Shown here in pieces: positions 8,557 through 19,898 of a stretch of DNA of 64,000 nucleotides. Both the position numbers and the translations under genes were made by a program. A model generated the notes under the pieces. That model made no database searches. It saw nothing but the letters and a program-made list of their open reading frames with translations, and was not told the origin of the DNA. The DNA is from Glacieibacterium frigidum (GTDB lineage Bacteria; Pseudomonadota; Alphaproteobacteria; Sphingomonadales; Sphingomonadaceae). Within the stretch, counting starts at the first letter, position 1. Every line of letters starts with the position of its first letter. Location: assembly GCF_007097155.1 (NCBI RefSeq), contig NZ_VJWA01000002.1:310001-374000 (forward strand), given 5' to 3'.

Positions 8557-8864
8557 CCATCAGGCTTAGATGCCCGGAGCGCGGCAATCCCGAGGTCCAT
8601 GCGACCGATAGGCGGATAGTCGCGCGCCGGGCGTTTGCACCGAATGGTGCCTTGGCGCCGTAGACGCGTCCGATCTCCAGCCAGCCGCGATGACGCAATT
8701 CATCTTTGGCAAAGTCGTTTCGATTACTGCCGTTACTCAATCTTTACATGTTTTCAAAGCAGTCTGACCCGATGCGATTTTGACGCCCTGTTGTTCCGGC
8801 TGTATGCGGACCCGATCAGGCGGCGGTCCATGGATCGCCGCCGCCTTGCTTTCAGGAGCTTGAA
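8557..8864. other. Intergenic region upstream of pckA
   Basis: No convincing gene is seen in these 308 bases. A 77-codon frame across it has a composition unlike coding DNA here. The central part (about 8690-8760) is much richer in A and T than the surroundings and is the likely promoter region of pckA, but I cannot fix -35/-10 boxes with confidence. The only structured element is the leader hairpin at 8819-8842. Confidence 0.6.
8819..8842 (+). promoter_or_regulatory. Leader hairpin before pckA
   Basis: A perfect seven-pair stem GGCGGCG / CGCCGCC encloses a ten-base loop that contains the palindrome TCCATGGA. It ends 11 bases before the pckA ribosome binding site (AGGAG, 8854-8858). It could influence translation initiation or be chance in GC-rich DNA. 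Confidence 0.4.
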
Positions 8865-10457
<1,593 letters not shown>

Positions 10458-10469
10458 CGCTACCCGCGG

Positions 10470-12056
10470 CTAGGCCGCCTTCGCGAAGTAATGCGCGTAG
10501 GCGGGCAGCGTCAGGAACGGCTCGAGCTCATCGGCCAGCACCAGCGTCGAGAAGATCTGGGCCGCTTCCTCGTACTTGCCGGCGGCGTAGAAATTGTCGC
10601 CGACTGCTGCTTTCCATTCGTCGAGCTGCTCGGCGGTGACTCGCTCGATCAGCGCTGCGTCGACCGCTTCGCCGGTGTCGAGCGTCGCGCCGGTCGTGCG
10701 CCACTGCCATAGCTGGGTGCGGCTGATCTCGGCGGTAGCGGCGTCCTCCATCATGTTGTGCAGGGGCGCCGCACCGACGCCGCGCAGCCACGACGCAATA
10801 TAGCCGATGCCGACATTGACGTTGTTGGTCAGACCGGCGAGCGACTTCGGCCCCGGCGGTGCGGCGGTCAGTTCCTCCGGCTTCACCGTGCCGGCGGGCA
10901 TCACCGACAGCTGGTTCGGGCCGGGCATGACCTTGTCGAACACCTCGAGCGCGACCGGTACGAGGCCCGGATGCGCGACCCACGTCCCGTCATGGCCGAA
11001 GTCCGCCTCGCGCTGCTTGTCGGCGCGCACTGCGGCGAAGGCCTTGTCGTTGGCGGCCTCGTCGCCCTTGACCGGGATGAAGGCGCTCATGCCGCCCATC
11101 GCGTGCGCGCCGCGCTTGTGGCAGGTGCGGATGACGTGCAGCGCATAGGCCTGCATGAACGGCACGCCCATATTGACCGCCGCGCGGTCGGGCAGGACGT
11201 GCGCCGCCGACTTCCGGAAGGTCTTGATGTAGCTGAAGATATAGTCCCAGCGCCCGCAGTTGAGCGCCGCGATGTGGTCGCGCAGCTCGTACAAGATCTC
11301 GTCCGCCATGAACGCGCCGGGCAGCGTCTCGATCAGCACCGTCGCCTTGATCGTGCCGAGCGGCAGCCCCATCACCGACTGGGCATAAACGAAGACGTTG
11401 TTCCACAGTCGCGCCTCGAGATAATGCTCGAGCTTGGGCAGATAGAAATACGGCCCCGACCCCTTCGCCACCAGCGCGCGGGCATTGTGGAAGAAATACA
11501 GGCCGAAATCGAACAGCGCCCCCGACACCGGCTCGCCATCGACGATCATGTGCGCCTCGGGCAGGTGCCAGCCGCGCGGGCGCGCGATCAGCACCGCGGG
11601 GTCGGCCTTCAGTGCGTAGGACTTGCCCCTGTCCTCCAGTGTGATCGTGCCCGCCACCGCGTCACGCAGGTTGACCTGGCCGTCGACCATGATCTCCCAC
11701 GCCGGGGTCGAGGCATCCTCGAAGCACGCCATGAAGCACTTGGCGCCCGAATTGAGCGCGTTGATGACCATCTTGCGGTCGACGGGACCGGTGATCTCGA
11801 CGCGGCGGTCCTGCAGGTCGGCGGGCGAGCCGGTGATCTTCCAGTCGCCATCGCGGACGCTCGACGTCTCGGGCGCGAAGTCGATGCCGTTGGCGTCATA
11901 GTAGTTCTGCCGATGGTCGCGGGCGCGCAGCAGCGCCTGGCGCGTCGGCTCGTACAGCCGGTGCAGATTGGCGACGAACAGCAGCGCGGGGTCGGTCAGG
12001 ATGGTTTCGAAACCGGGCTTCATCGTGCCGGTGATCTGGACGCCGTCGACGCTCAT
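10470..12056 (-). CDS. aceB: Malate synthase A
   Basis: This 528-residue enzyme condenses glyoxylate with acetyl-CoA to malate, the second step of the glyoxylate shunt. The length is that of the A form rather than the larger G form. Recognisable segments include RPRGWHLPE (catalytic Arg), VLIETLPGAF (metal-binding Glu), NCGRWDYIFSYIKT and GPNQLSV. The ATG at 12056 overlaps the stop of the regulator gene by four bases (ATGA). A much longer frame upstream is only a read-through of that regulator out of frame. It converges on pckA with a 12-base gap. Confidence 0.94.
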   Translation of the reverse strand: MSVDGVQITGTMKPGFETILTDPALLFVANLHRLYEPTRQALLRARDHRQNYYDANGIDFAPETSSVRDGDWKITGSPADLQDRRVEITGPVDRKMVINALNSGAKCFMACFEDASTPAWEIMVDGQVNLRDAVAGTITLEDRGKSYALKADPAVLIARPRGWHLPEAHMIVDGEPVSGALFDFGLYFFHNARALVAKGSGPYFYLPKLEHYLEARLWNNVFVYAQSVMGLPLGTIKATVLIETLPGAFMADEILYELRDHIAALNCGRWDYIFSYIKTFRKSAAHVLPDRAAVNMGVPFMQAYALHVIRTCHKRGAHAMGGMSAFIPVKGDEAANDKAFAAVRADKQREADFGHDGTWVAHPGLVPVALEVFDKVMPGPNQLSVMPAGTVKPEELTAAPPGPKSLAGLTNNVNVGIGYIASWLRGVGAAPLHNMMEDAATAEISRTQLWQWRTTGATLDTGEAVDAALIERVTAEQLDEWKAAVGDNFYAAGKYEEAAQIFSTLVLADELEPFLTLPAYAHYFAKAA

Positions 12057-13432
12057 GGCTGTTCTCCGAATCGGAACGGGGTGATGCCGCGCGTCGCCGC
12101 ATCGATGACGAGGCGTGTCCCGCGCGGCGGCAGGCTGCGCTGGCGACATGCCGTGCGGCGGCACGATGCGCAACCCAGGCCGATCGGCGTCGCTGCCGTA
12201 CGTTCGAGGTCGAGGCCGCTGGCATAGACCAGCGGCCGGGCGTGCGCCGCCTCGCAGCCAATCAGGCAGGCAAACTCTGGCCGCGCCTGGCCGAAGGGCA
12301 TCGCATAGGTTCGCACCGTGCGCGTCACGGTCAGGTACGCAGCTCCATCCTCGGTCTCGACAAGCTGGCGCTGGATGACGCCCGGCCGGTCGAATGCTGC
12401 GTGCAGCGTCCACAGCGGGCAGCCGCCACCCCGCGCCGCGAGGGTCGAGCGCGCGCCGCTGAAACGCTTCGACACATTGCCCGCGCGGTCGACGCGCAGC
12501 ATGAAGAAGGGCACGCCGCGCAGGCCCGGGCGCTGCAGCGTCGTCAGCCGGTGCGCGACCTGCTCGAACCCCGCGCCGAAGCGCGCCTGGAGCAGCTCGA
12601 CGTCATAGCCGAGCGCCTCGCATGCCGCGTGGAAGCGCGCGTAGGGCATCATGATCGCGGCGGCGGCATAGTTGACGAGGCTTTGGACGATCAGCGCGCG
12701 GGTCGCGGGCTCGGTCACTCCGCTGCCCTCCGCGACGCTATCGATCGCGCCGCGCAGTTCGAGGCTCGCGAGCTGCCCCGCGACCGCGAAGGTGCGCGAG
12801 GCGGCGTCGAGAAGCTCGGACAACTGCAGTTGGCGCGCGTGCAGGTCGAGGCGGCGCAGCAGGTCTGGCATTGTTCGCACGGGCAGGATGCGGACCGTCA
12901 AGCCGTGGCGGACGCGCAGCCGGTCGGCGATCGCTGCCGCCGTATCGCCCGACGCCAGCCGCAGTTCATCGGCAAGCGCTTCGCAAGCCGCATCTAGTTC
13001 GGGGAAGTGATTGCGGCGGTCGAGGAGGAACTCGGTGACCGCCTCGATCGGACCCGCCGCCGCCGGGGCGCCGCCGAGCGCGGCGTGAAGGCGCAGCAGC
13101 GCCTGCGCGACACCCGGTGCCGCGGCCGCGACCTCGGCGAGTTCGGCGCGGCCGACTTCGATGCCCGCCAGCGCCGGCTCGGCAAAGACGCGCGCCAGCT
13201 CGGCGGCGACCGCATCGCCGTCGTCGCCGGTCAGCTGGCGGAGATCGAGGTTGTACGTCGCAGCCAGCTTGAGCAGGAAGGCCGCGGTCAGCGGACGCTG
13301 GTTGCGCTCGATCAGGTTGAGGTAGCTGACCGACACGCCGAGGTCGGCGGCCATGCGCGTCTGGGTGACGCCCTGGGCCAGGCGCAGGCGGCGCAGGCGG
13401 GCGCCGGCGAAGAGTTTGCGGTCGGCGGTCAC
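12053..13432 (-). CDS. XRE-family regulator of short-chain acyl-CoA / glyoxylate metabolism (RamB/ScfR type)
   Basis: A 459-residue regulator. Residues 1-70 are an XRE helix-turn-helix (LRLAQGVTQTRMAADLGVS, LNLIERNQRPLT), and the middle resembles an IrrE-like domain. The C-terminal third is a DUF2083-type region with cysteines in CPLW, CLIGCEAAHA and GLGCASCRRTAC. Regulators of this layout (RamB, PrpC2-linked ScfR) sense acyl-CoA or acetate metabolism and control aceA/aceB. Its place between aceB (coupled, downstream) and divergent aceA fits that role. The cysteine cluster could bind a metal or Fe-S cluster; this is inference. Confidence 0.85.
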   Translation of the reverse strand: MTADRKLFAGARLRRLRLAQGVTQTRMAADLGVSVSYLNLIERNQRPLTAAFLLKLAATYNLDLRQLTGDDGDAVAAELARVFAEPALAGIEVGRAELAEVAAAAPGVAQALLRLHAALGGAPAAAGPIEAVTEFLLDRRNHFPELDAACEALADELRLASGDTAAAIADRLRVRHGLTVRILPVRTMPDLLRRLDLHARQLQLSELLDAASRTFAVAGQLASLELRGAIDSVAEGSGVTEPATRALIVQSLVNYAAAAIMMPYARFHAACEALGYDVELLQARFGAGFEQVAHRLTTLQRPGLRGVPFFMLRVDRAGNVSKRFSGARSTLAARGGGCPLWTLHAAFDRPGVIQRQLVETEDGAAYLTVTRTVRTYAMPFGQARPEFACLIGCEAAHARPLVYASGLDLERTAATPIGLGCASCRRTACRQRSLPPRGTRLVIDAATRGITPFRFGEQP

Positions 13433-13626
13433 GATGTAAAGATTTCGACAATCCTACAAGATTCAGATGACGGTTCTACACATCGTGACACGATTTCGAC
13501 AAGCGCGCGATTGACCCGCGCCACCGCCCGGCGCACAGGCGCACCAATGGTTTGGGGGAGGATCGGCGGGAGAGGCTAAACAGTCCCCCGCCGCATCATT
13601 GTAAAGACCGGTCAAAGGGGTCACCC
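13433..13626. promoter_or_regulatory. Divergent control region of the glyoxylate genes
   Basis: This 194-base gap separates the regulator (minus) from aceA (plus). It holds an exact 11-base direct repeat GATTTCGACAA at 13441-13451 and 13492-13502. Overlapping the second copy is a perfect palindrome ATCGTG-A-CACGAT (13482-13494). Repeats of this kind in a divergent promoter next to a regulator gene are good operator candidates. The ribosome binding site of aceA is AAAGGGG at 13614-13620. Confidence 0.6.
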
Positions 13627-15219
13627 ATGTATCAGGATCATATCGCCGCCGTCGGCGACCTCATCGCGAGCAAGGACGGCACGTGGGACGGCATCGGTGC
13701 CGAAGCCGTGGCGCGCATGCGCCTGCAGAACCGCTTCCAGACCGGCCTCGACATCGCGCGCTACACCGCGAAGATCATGCGCGCCGACATGGCCGCCTAC
13801 GACGCCGATCCGGCCGACTACACCCAATCGCTCGGCTGCTGGCACGGCTTCATCGGTCAGCAGAAATTGATCTCCATCAAGAAGCATTTCGGCACCACCA
13901 AAGGCCGCTACCTTTACCTGTCGGGTTGGATGGTTGCGGCGCTGCGCTCCGAATTCGGGCCGCTGCCCGACCAGTCGATGCACGAGAAGACCAGCGTGCC
14001 CGCGCTGATCGAGGAGCTGTACACCTTTCTGCGCCAGGCCGATGCGCGCGAGCTGGGCGGCATGTTCCGCGAGCTCGACGCTGCTCGTGCCAGCGGCAAC
14101 GCGCTGCGTGAGAAGGAACTGCTGGCCGCCGTCGACAAGTACCAGACGCACGTCGTGCCGGTCATCGCCGACATTGACGCGGGCTTCGGCAATGCTGAGG
14201 CCACGTACCTCCTCGCCCGCAAGATGATCGAGGCGGGCGCCTGTGCGCTGCAGATCGAGAACCAGGTCAGCGACGAGAAGCAGTGCGGCCACCAGGACGG
14301 CAAGGTCACCGTGCCGCACGAGGACTTCCTCGCGAAGGTCCGCGCCTGCCGCTACGCCTTCCTCGAGCTCGGGGTCGAGGACGGGATCATCGTGACGCGC
14401 ACCGACTCGCTCGGCGCCGGCCTGACCAAGCAGATCGCGGTGTCCAAGACGCCCGGCGACATCGGCGACCAGTACAACAGCTTCCTCGACTGCGAGGAGA
14501 TCGACCCCGCCACGGCGCGGAACGGCGACGTCATCCTGAACCGCGACGGCAAGCTGCTGCGGCCCAAGCGCCTGCCGTCGAACCTGTTCCAGTTCCGCGA
14601 GGGCACAGGCGCCGATCGCTGCGTGCTCGACTGCATCGTGTCGCTGCAGAACGGCGCCGACCTGCTGTGGATCGAGACCGAGAAGCCGCACATCGAGCAG
14701 ATCGCCAGCATGGTCGACCGCATCCGCGAGGTCGTGCCAAACGCCAAGCTGGTCTACAACAACTCGCCGTCGTTCAACTGGACGCTCAACTTCCGCCAGC
14801 AGGTGTTCGATGCCTGGGCCGCCGAGGGCAAGGACGTGTCGGCGTATGACCGCGCGCGGCTGATGAGCGTCGATTACGACGGCACCGACCTTGGCGCCGA
14901 GGCGGACGAGCGCATCCGCACCTTCCAGGCCGATGCCGCCAAGCGCGCGGGCATCTTCCACCACCTGATCACGCTGCCGACCTACCACACTGCCGCGCTG
15001 TCGACCGACAATCTGGCGAAGGAGTATTTCGGCGACGCGGGGATGCTGGGGTACGTCAAGAACGTCCAGCGCGCCGAGATCCGCCAGGGCATTGCGTGCG
15101 TCCGCCACCAGAACATGTCGGGCTCCGACCTGGGCGACGACCACAAGGAGTATTTCGCGGGCGAGGCGGCGCTGAAGGCCGGTGGCGCGCATAATACGAT
15201 GAACCAGTTCGCGGCGTAG
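13627..15219 (+). CDS. aceA: Isocitrate lyase
   Basis: This 530-residue enzyme splits isocitrate to glyoxylate and succinate. The catalytic loop reads EKQCGHQDGK (Cys220), the spelling of the long Pseudomonas-type isocitrate lyases of about 530 residues rather than the KKCGH form of the 430-residue enzymes. WNWTLNF-like and QNGADLLWIETE segments are also present. ATG 13627 follows a strong AAAGGGG; an earlier in-frame start at 13552 would add 25 unrelated residues. It is divergent from its presumed regulator. Confidence 0.95.
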   Translation: MYQDHIAAVGDLIASKDGTWDGIGAEAVARMRLQNRFQTGLDIARYTAKIMRADMAAYDADPADYTQSLGCWHGFIGQQKLISIKKHFGTTKGRYLYLSGWMVAALRSEFGPLPDQSMHEKTSVPALIEELYTFLRQADARELGGMFRELDAARASGNALREKELLAAVDKYQTHVVPVIADIDAGFGNAEATYLLARKMIEAGACALQIENQVSDEKQCGHQDGKVTVPHEDFLAKVRACRYAFLELGVEDGIIVTRTDSLGAGLTKQIAVSKTPGDIGDQYNSFLDCEEIDPATARNGDVILNRDGKLLRPKRLPSNLFQFREGTGADRCVLDCIVSLQNGADLLWIETEKPHIEQIASMVDRIREVVPNAKLVYNNSPSFNWTLNFRQQVFDAWAAEGKDVSAYDRARLMSVDYDGTDLGAEADERIRTFQADAAKRAGIFHHLITLPTYHTAALSTDNLAKEYFGDAGMLGYVKNVQRAEIRQGIACVRHQNMSGSDLGDDHKEYFAGEAALKAGGAHNTMNQFAA

Positions 15220-15231
15220 GCCGCTGCGCGG

Positions 15232-15278
15232 CCGCGCCTAGCGTAGCGAGCGCGCGAGCGTTCGTGAGCTAGGCGCGG
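15232..15278. repeat. Inverted repeat after aceA
   Basis: The 11-base arms CCGCGCCTAGC (15232-15242) and GCTAGGCGCGG (15268-15278) are a perfect inverted repeat with a 25-base GC-rich interior. It lies between the convergent aceA and M28 peptidase genes and could act as a terminator in both directions, although there is no T run. Confidence 0.6.
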
Positions 15279-15355
15279 ACTCGCGCAAGGCCGGCCGGCG
15301 GCCCGGGCGGCGCACGCCCGGTGCCGTCCGATGGCGCGGCTTTGCCGCGATGCCC

Positions 15356-16969
15356 CTACTTCATCGCCTTCGCCACCCCCGGCGCAAAAGTCTCCCCGAA
15401 GAAGTCCCCCGCATACCAGCGCGGCCGGTGCTTCGCGTCGGCGATCCGCCGCGTCAGCGCGACATTGAGGTCGGTGAAGCGCGCTGCCGCCTGCCAGTCG
15501 AAGGGCAGCGACATGTCGTCCGACGGCTCGTGATACTGGGTCGCGCGGAACGCCTTGTCGGCGGCGCCGCAGCCGTTGCCGCCGCGGTCATCCAAAGGCC
15601 CGGTCTTGATGAACAGCGCGGGGATGCCGGCGCGGACCAGCCGGTAATGGTCGGAGCGCGTGAAGATCGCCTCGATCGGCTGCGGGTCGGGGCTGATCTT
15701 GACGCCCATCTTCGCCGCGACCGCCGCGACGTCGCGGCCCATCGTCGAGTGCGACGCGCCGTAGGGCACGATGCTGCCGAAGCTGCACGTCAGGATCGGC
15801 ATGTCGAGGTCGACCTCTGACACGATGCGCGGCAATGCGACGGTCGGGTGGCGTGCGAAGTAATCGGCGCCCTGCAGCCCGACCTCCTCGCCCGTCGTGG
15901 CGATGAACATCACCGAGCGTGCCGGGCGCTTGCCCGCCGCGAGATCACGCGCCGCTTCGATCAGCATCGCGACGCCGGTCGCATTGTCCTGTGCGCCGTT
16001 GTAGATCGTGTCGCCGCTCGGGTGCGGGCGGATGCCGAGATGGTCGGCGTGGGCAGTCAGCAGCACGACCTCGTCGCGCAGCACCGGCTTGCTGCCGGGC
16101 AGCACCCCGATGACGTTGGGACTGGTGATCCGGTCGAGCGAAGTGGCGCGGTCGAGACGCAGCGTACCCGCCAGTGCGAAGCCCTTCGGGCGTGCGATCG
16201 GCGACGCCGACACCTCGGCGCGCACCGCCGCGAAGGTCGTGGGCGCCCCGTCGAACAGCGCAGTCGCGAGCCGGTCGTTGGCGGTCGCGGCGAAGCGCAG
16301 CGCGGTCGCCGACGGGTCGATGCTGCCGTCGGGATTGAGCCAGTTGAATGCCGGGCGGCGCGCGCCCGGTCCGATCTTGTCCCACGGGCGGCGCACGACA
16401 TCGGCGGCGCTTCGCACCTGCACCAACCCGATCGCACCGCGCTTCGCCGCCGCCTCGCTCTTCGACGCAGCGAGGCTGGCCCCGACCTCCGAATCGAGGC
16501 CCAGCGGCGCGCCCGAGATCGCGACCACGATCTTCCCCCGCACGTCGAGCCCGGCATAGTCGTCGATGCCCAGCGTCGGCGCGTCGAGGCCGAAGCCGAC
16601 GAACACGAGGCTGCCCTGAATGGTCTCGGGCCCCGCCGCGGTGCCCGGGCCGACGGCGAGGTCGGGGCCGTTGACGAACACCGCTTCGGCGCCGCGCGCC
16701 AGGGTCAAAGTCTCGCGCTCGGCCGCCTGGCTGCGGCGCTGGAAGGTGATGCGCTGCATCCAGCCGTCGGTGCCGGCGGGCGTCAGGCCGATCGCGGCGA
16801 ACTGGCTGGCGATGTAGGCGGCGGCGATCTCGTGCCCGCGCACCCCCATGCCACGCCCTTCGAGCCGGTCGTCGCTGAGGAAGCGGGTGTGTGCCTCGAT
16901 CGCGCGGGTGTCCGCGGCGGAGGCCGGAGCTGCGACGATCAGGGCGGCGGCGAGGAGGGAGCGTGACAC
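15356..16969 (-). CDS. M28 family zinc metallopeptidase, exported
   Basis: A 537-residue aminopeptidase-type enzyme with a signal peptide (to PASA, about residue 20), a protease-associated-like insert (GIDDYAGLDVRGKIVVA) and the M28 metal ligands in order. These are AHADHLG (His), YNGAQDNATG (bridging Asp), TTGEEVGLQG (catalytic Glu pair), EVDLDMP (Asp) and YHEPSDD (His). It acts in the periplasm on peptides. GTG 16969 is the best start: it begins directly before the hydrophobic segment, and the longer frame only reads the opposite M16 gene. The 60-base gap to the divergent M16 gene must hold both promoters. Confidence 0.88.
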   Translation of the reverse strand: MSRSLLAAALIVAAPASAADTRAIEAHTRFLSDDRLEGRGMGVRGHEIAAAYIASQFAAIGLTPAGTDGWMQRITFQRRSQAAERETLTLARGAEAVFVNGPDLAVGPGTAAGPETIQGSLVFVGFGLDAPTLGIDDYAGLDVRGKIVVAISGAPLGLDSEVGASLAASKSEAAAKRGAIGLVQVRSAADVVRRPWDKIGPGARRPAFNWLNPDGSIDPSATALRFAATANDRLATALFDGAPTTFAAVRAEVSASPIARPKGFALAGTLRLDRATSLDRITSPNVIGVLPGSKPVLRDEVVLLTAHADHLGIRPHPSGDTIYNGAQDNATGVAMLIEAARDLAAGKRPARSVMFIATTGEEVGLQGADYFARHPTVALPRIVSEVDLDMPILTCSFGSIVPYGASHSTMGRDVAAVAAKMGVKISPDPQPIEAIFTRSDHYRLVRAGIPALFIKTGPLDDRGGNGCGAADKAFRATQYHEPSDDMSLPFDWQAAARFTDLNVALTRRIADAKHRPRWYAGDFFGETFAPGVAKAMK

Positions 16970-17029
16970 TGGCGCGACGCTAGACGCGCAGCTAGGACGT
17001 GTGAAGTCCGGACCACGCGAAGGAAACAC

Positions 17030-19816
17030 ATGCGTAACCTGCTGGCGCTGTTGCTCGCGCTGCTGCTGATCGGCGCCGCGCCCGCGCCGACGGCCGATCT
17101 GGTCCGGCAGGTCGATATCGCGCACGACAGCTTCACGCTCGACAACGGCCTGCGGGTCATCGTCCACACCGACCGCAAGACGCCCGTGGTCGCGGTCAGC
17201 GTCTGGTATCACATCGGGTCGAAGGACGAGCCGGCCGGCAAGACCGGCTTCGCGCATCTGTTCGAGCACCTGATGTACTATGGCTCGGAGAACAACAACG
17301 ACGTGTTCTTCAAGAAGCTGGAGGAGGTCGGCGCGACCGACGCCAACGGTACGACCTATTTCGACCGCACCAACTATTTCGAGAACGTGCCGACCCCGGC
17401 GCTCGAGCTGGCGCTGTTCCTCGAGTCCGACCGCATGGGGCACCTGCTCGGCGCGGTCGACCAGAAGAAGCTCGATGCCCAGCGCGGCGTCGTCCAGAAT
17501 GAGAAGCGGCAGGGCGACAACGAGCCCTATGGCCTCGTCAATTATGCACTGCTCGAGGGCCTGTTCCCGCCCGGCCACCCCTACCGCCACGATACGATCG
17601 GCAGCATGGCCGACCTCGACGCCGCGTCGCTGGACGACGTCAAGAACTGGTTCCGCGCCAACTATGGCCCCAACAATGCCGTGCTGGTGCTGGCGGGCGA
17701 CATCGACGTCGCGACCGCCAGGCCGCTGGTCGCCAAGTATTTCGGCGATATCCTGCGCGGGCCGGAGCCTCGGCGCTTCGCGGCACCGGTGCCCAAGCGC
17801 ACGGCGACGACGCGCGAGACGATGCGCGATGCGGTCGCGAACCCGCGGCTGATCCGCGCCTATGTCCTGCCCGGCCGTGCCGACCCTGCGGTGCCGCTGG
17901 TCGATGTCGCCGCGACCGTGCTGGCGGGCGGCCAGACCTCGCGCCTGTACGATGCGCTGGTCCGCAAGGAGCGGCTGGCGGTCGGTGTCAGCGGCGGCGT
18001 CAATGCGCTGGAGAAGGTCAGCTGGGCGCAGTTCAACATCGACGTCGCCCCCGGCGTCGACCCGGCGAAGGTCGAGGCGCGCGTCGACCAGCTGTTCGCG
18101 CAGTTCCTGAAGACCGGCCCGACCGCCGACGAGGTGCAGCGCGTCGCAACCCGTGCGGTGGCGGGTACGATCCGGGGCCTCGAGTCGGTCGGCGGCTTCG
18201 GCGGCAAGGCGGTCAGCCTCGCCGAGGGCGCGGTCTATATGAACGATCCCGGCTATTATAAGATCGAGCTGGCGCGCTACGCCGACGCCACCCCCGCGAG
18301 CGTCGCGGCGGCGGCGCGGACCTGGCTGGCGCGCGGCGACCATCGCATCGTCGTCCTGCCCGGCACGCGCACCGCGCGCGACATCGCCAAGGCGGTCGAG
18401 GGCAAGGCCGACGCCCCCGTCGGCGTCACCGCCCCGCCGGTGCGCGCGGCGAGCACCCAGCCCGGGGTCGACCGGTCGAAGCTGCCGACGGTCGCAGGGC
18501 TGCCCGACCTGGTCTTCCCGCCGGTCGAGCGCACGACGCTGTCGAACGGCATGCGCGTCACGCTGGCGCGCCGCACGACCATCCCCGTCGTCCGCGTGCT
18601 GCTGTCGTTCGACGCCGGCCTCGCCGCGGACGACCGCGCCAAGCCAGGCACGACCTCGCTGATGCTCGGGCTGCTCGACGAAGGCGCGGGCAAGCGCACA
18701 GGCGTAGAGATCGCCGCCGCCAAGGAGCGGCTGGGTGCCGGTATTGGCACGCCCGCGGGGCTCGACCGCACGCGCGTCACGCTCGATGCGCTGAAGCCCA
18801 ACCTTGCCGCCAGCCTCGACCTGTTCGCCGACATCGTGCGCCGCCCGACCTTCCCGGCGGCCGAGCTCGAGCGGGTTCGCGGCCAGGCGCTGGCGGGCAT
18901 CGCGCAGGAGCTGAGCGACCCCGGCGGCATCGCGCGCCGCACCCTGCCCGCGCTACTGTGGGGGCCGACGCACCCTTATGCGTCGCTGGGATCGGGGACG
19001 CCCGAGGGGGTGAAGGCGGTAACGCGCGCCGATCTGGTCGCCGCCCACGCCCGCACCATCCGCCCCGATACCGGCGAGATCTTCGTGGTCGGCGACACGA
19101 CGATGGCCGAGCTGCGCCCGCTGCTGGAAGCGCGCTTCGGCGACTGGCGTGCGCCCACCGTGCCGCCGGTTAGCAAGACCTTCCCGACCGTCGCGCCGCC
19201 GGCCGCCGGGCGGATCATCCTGATCGACCGCCCGGGGGCGCCACAGTCGCTGATCCGCGGCGGCGTCGTGCTGCCGGTCAAGGGCACCGACGACCTGCTG
19301 GCACTGCGTATCGGCAACGACATCGTCGGCGGGCTATCGACCTCGCGTCTCAACACCGATCTGCGCGAGACCAAGGCGTGGGCGTACGGCGTCGGATCGT
19401 CGATCGGCGACGCGCGCGAGCAGGTGTCGTTCCAGGTGGTGGCGCCCGTGCAGACCGACCGCACGGGCGACAGCATCGCGGCGATCCGCGACATCCTGGC
19501 GAAGGCGAAGGGCGACCGGAAGATCGACGCCGCCGAGGTCAAGGCAGCGACCGAGAACAGCATCCGCACCCTGCCCGGCGACTTCGAGGGCGGCGATACG
19601 CTGCTGTCGGCGCTCGAGCGCAATGCGCTGCTGGGCCGACCCGACGACTTCTACACGACCCTGTCGGGGCGATACCGCAAGCTGGGCGCGCGCGACATCA
19701 ACGCCGCCGCCGCCGCCGCGGTGCAGCCCGACCGGATCATCTGGGTGGTGGTCGGCGACCGGAAATTGGTCGAGCCGCAGCTGCGCAAGCTGGGGCTACC
19801 GGTCGAGGTGCGCTGA
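17030..19816 (+). CDS. M16 family zinc metallopeptidase, two-domain, exported
   Basis: A 928-residue pitrilysin-type protease: a short signal peptide (to GAAPAPT), then two M16 halves. The N-terminal half has the active inverted zinc motif HLFEH (His76, Glu79, His80) and the distal Glu in the QRGVVQNEKRQ segment. The C-terminal half (from about residue 490, TLSNGMRVTLARR) lacks HxxEH, as usual for the inactive partner half. Such proteins degrade peptides in the periplasm. AAGGAAA precedes ATG 17030. Confidence 0.92.
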   Translation: MRNLLALLLALLLIGAAPAPTADLVRQVDIAHDSFTLDNGLRVIVHTDRKTPVVAVSVWYHIGSKDEPAGKTGFAHLFEHLMYYGSENNNDVFFKKLEEVGATDANGTTYFDRTNYFENVPTPALELALFLESDRMGHLLGAVDQKKLDAQRGVVQNEKRQGDNEPYGLVNYALLEGLFPPGHPYRHDTIGSMADLDAASLDDVKNWFRANYGPNNAVLVLAGDIDVATARPLVAKYFGDILRGPEPRRFAAPVPKRTATTRETMRDAVANPRLIRAYVLPGRADPAVPLVDVAATVLAGGQTSRLYDALVRKERLAVGVSGGVNALEKVSWAQFNIDVAPGVDPAKVEARVDQLFAQFLKTGPTADEVQRVATRAVAGTIRGLESVGGFGGKAVSLAEGAVYMNDPGYYKIELARYADATPASVAAAARTWLARGDHRIVVLPGTRTARDIAKAVEGKADAPVGVTAPPVRAASTQPGVDRSKLPTVAGLPDLVFPPVERTTLSNGMRVTLARRTTIPVVRVLLSFDAGLAADDRAKPGTTSLMLGLLDEGAGKRTGVEIAAAKERLGAGIGTPAGLDRTRVTLDALKPNLAASLDLFADIVRRPTFPAAELERVRGQALAGIAQELSDPGGIARRTLPALLWGPTHPYASLGSGTPEGVKAVTRADLVAAHARTIRPDTGEIFVVGDTTMAELRPLLEARFGDWRAPTVPPVSKTFPTVAPPAAGRIILIDRPGAPQSLIRGGVVLPVKGTDDLLALRIGNDIVGGLSTSRLNTDLRETKAWAYGVGSSIGDAREQVSFQVVAPVQTDRTGDSIAAIRDILAKAKGDRKIDAAEVKAATENSIRTLPGDFEGGDTLLSALERNALLGRPDDFYTTLSGRYRKLGARDINAAAAAAVQPDRIIWVVVGDRKLVEPQLRKLGLPVEVR

Positions 19817-19819
19817 GCT

Positions 19820-19851
19820 GCGAAGATGAACAAGTAAGCGAATTTGACGGT
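19820..19851 (+). repeat. 32-base repeat next to a stop codon (copy 2)
   Basis: Identical over 32 bases to the sequence after the HPr stop codon (3643-3674, minus). It starts three bases after the M16 stop codon. It includes ATGAACAAGTAAGCGAA and is followed 47 bases later by a family A palindrome. The order of parts (stop codon, 32-mer, palindrome, outward-facing palindromic promoter) is the same at both loci. Confidence 0.85.
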
Positions 19852-19898
19852 GGTGAGGCGCGTTGACGCTTGCTGAGCAGTTGCTCGACTCCTGAAGT

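Noticed and set aside
15356-18343. 995-codon frame extending the M28 peptidase upstream
   Set aside because: Only the part below 16969 has peptidase homology and a signal peptide. The rest is antisense to the M16 gene.
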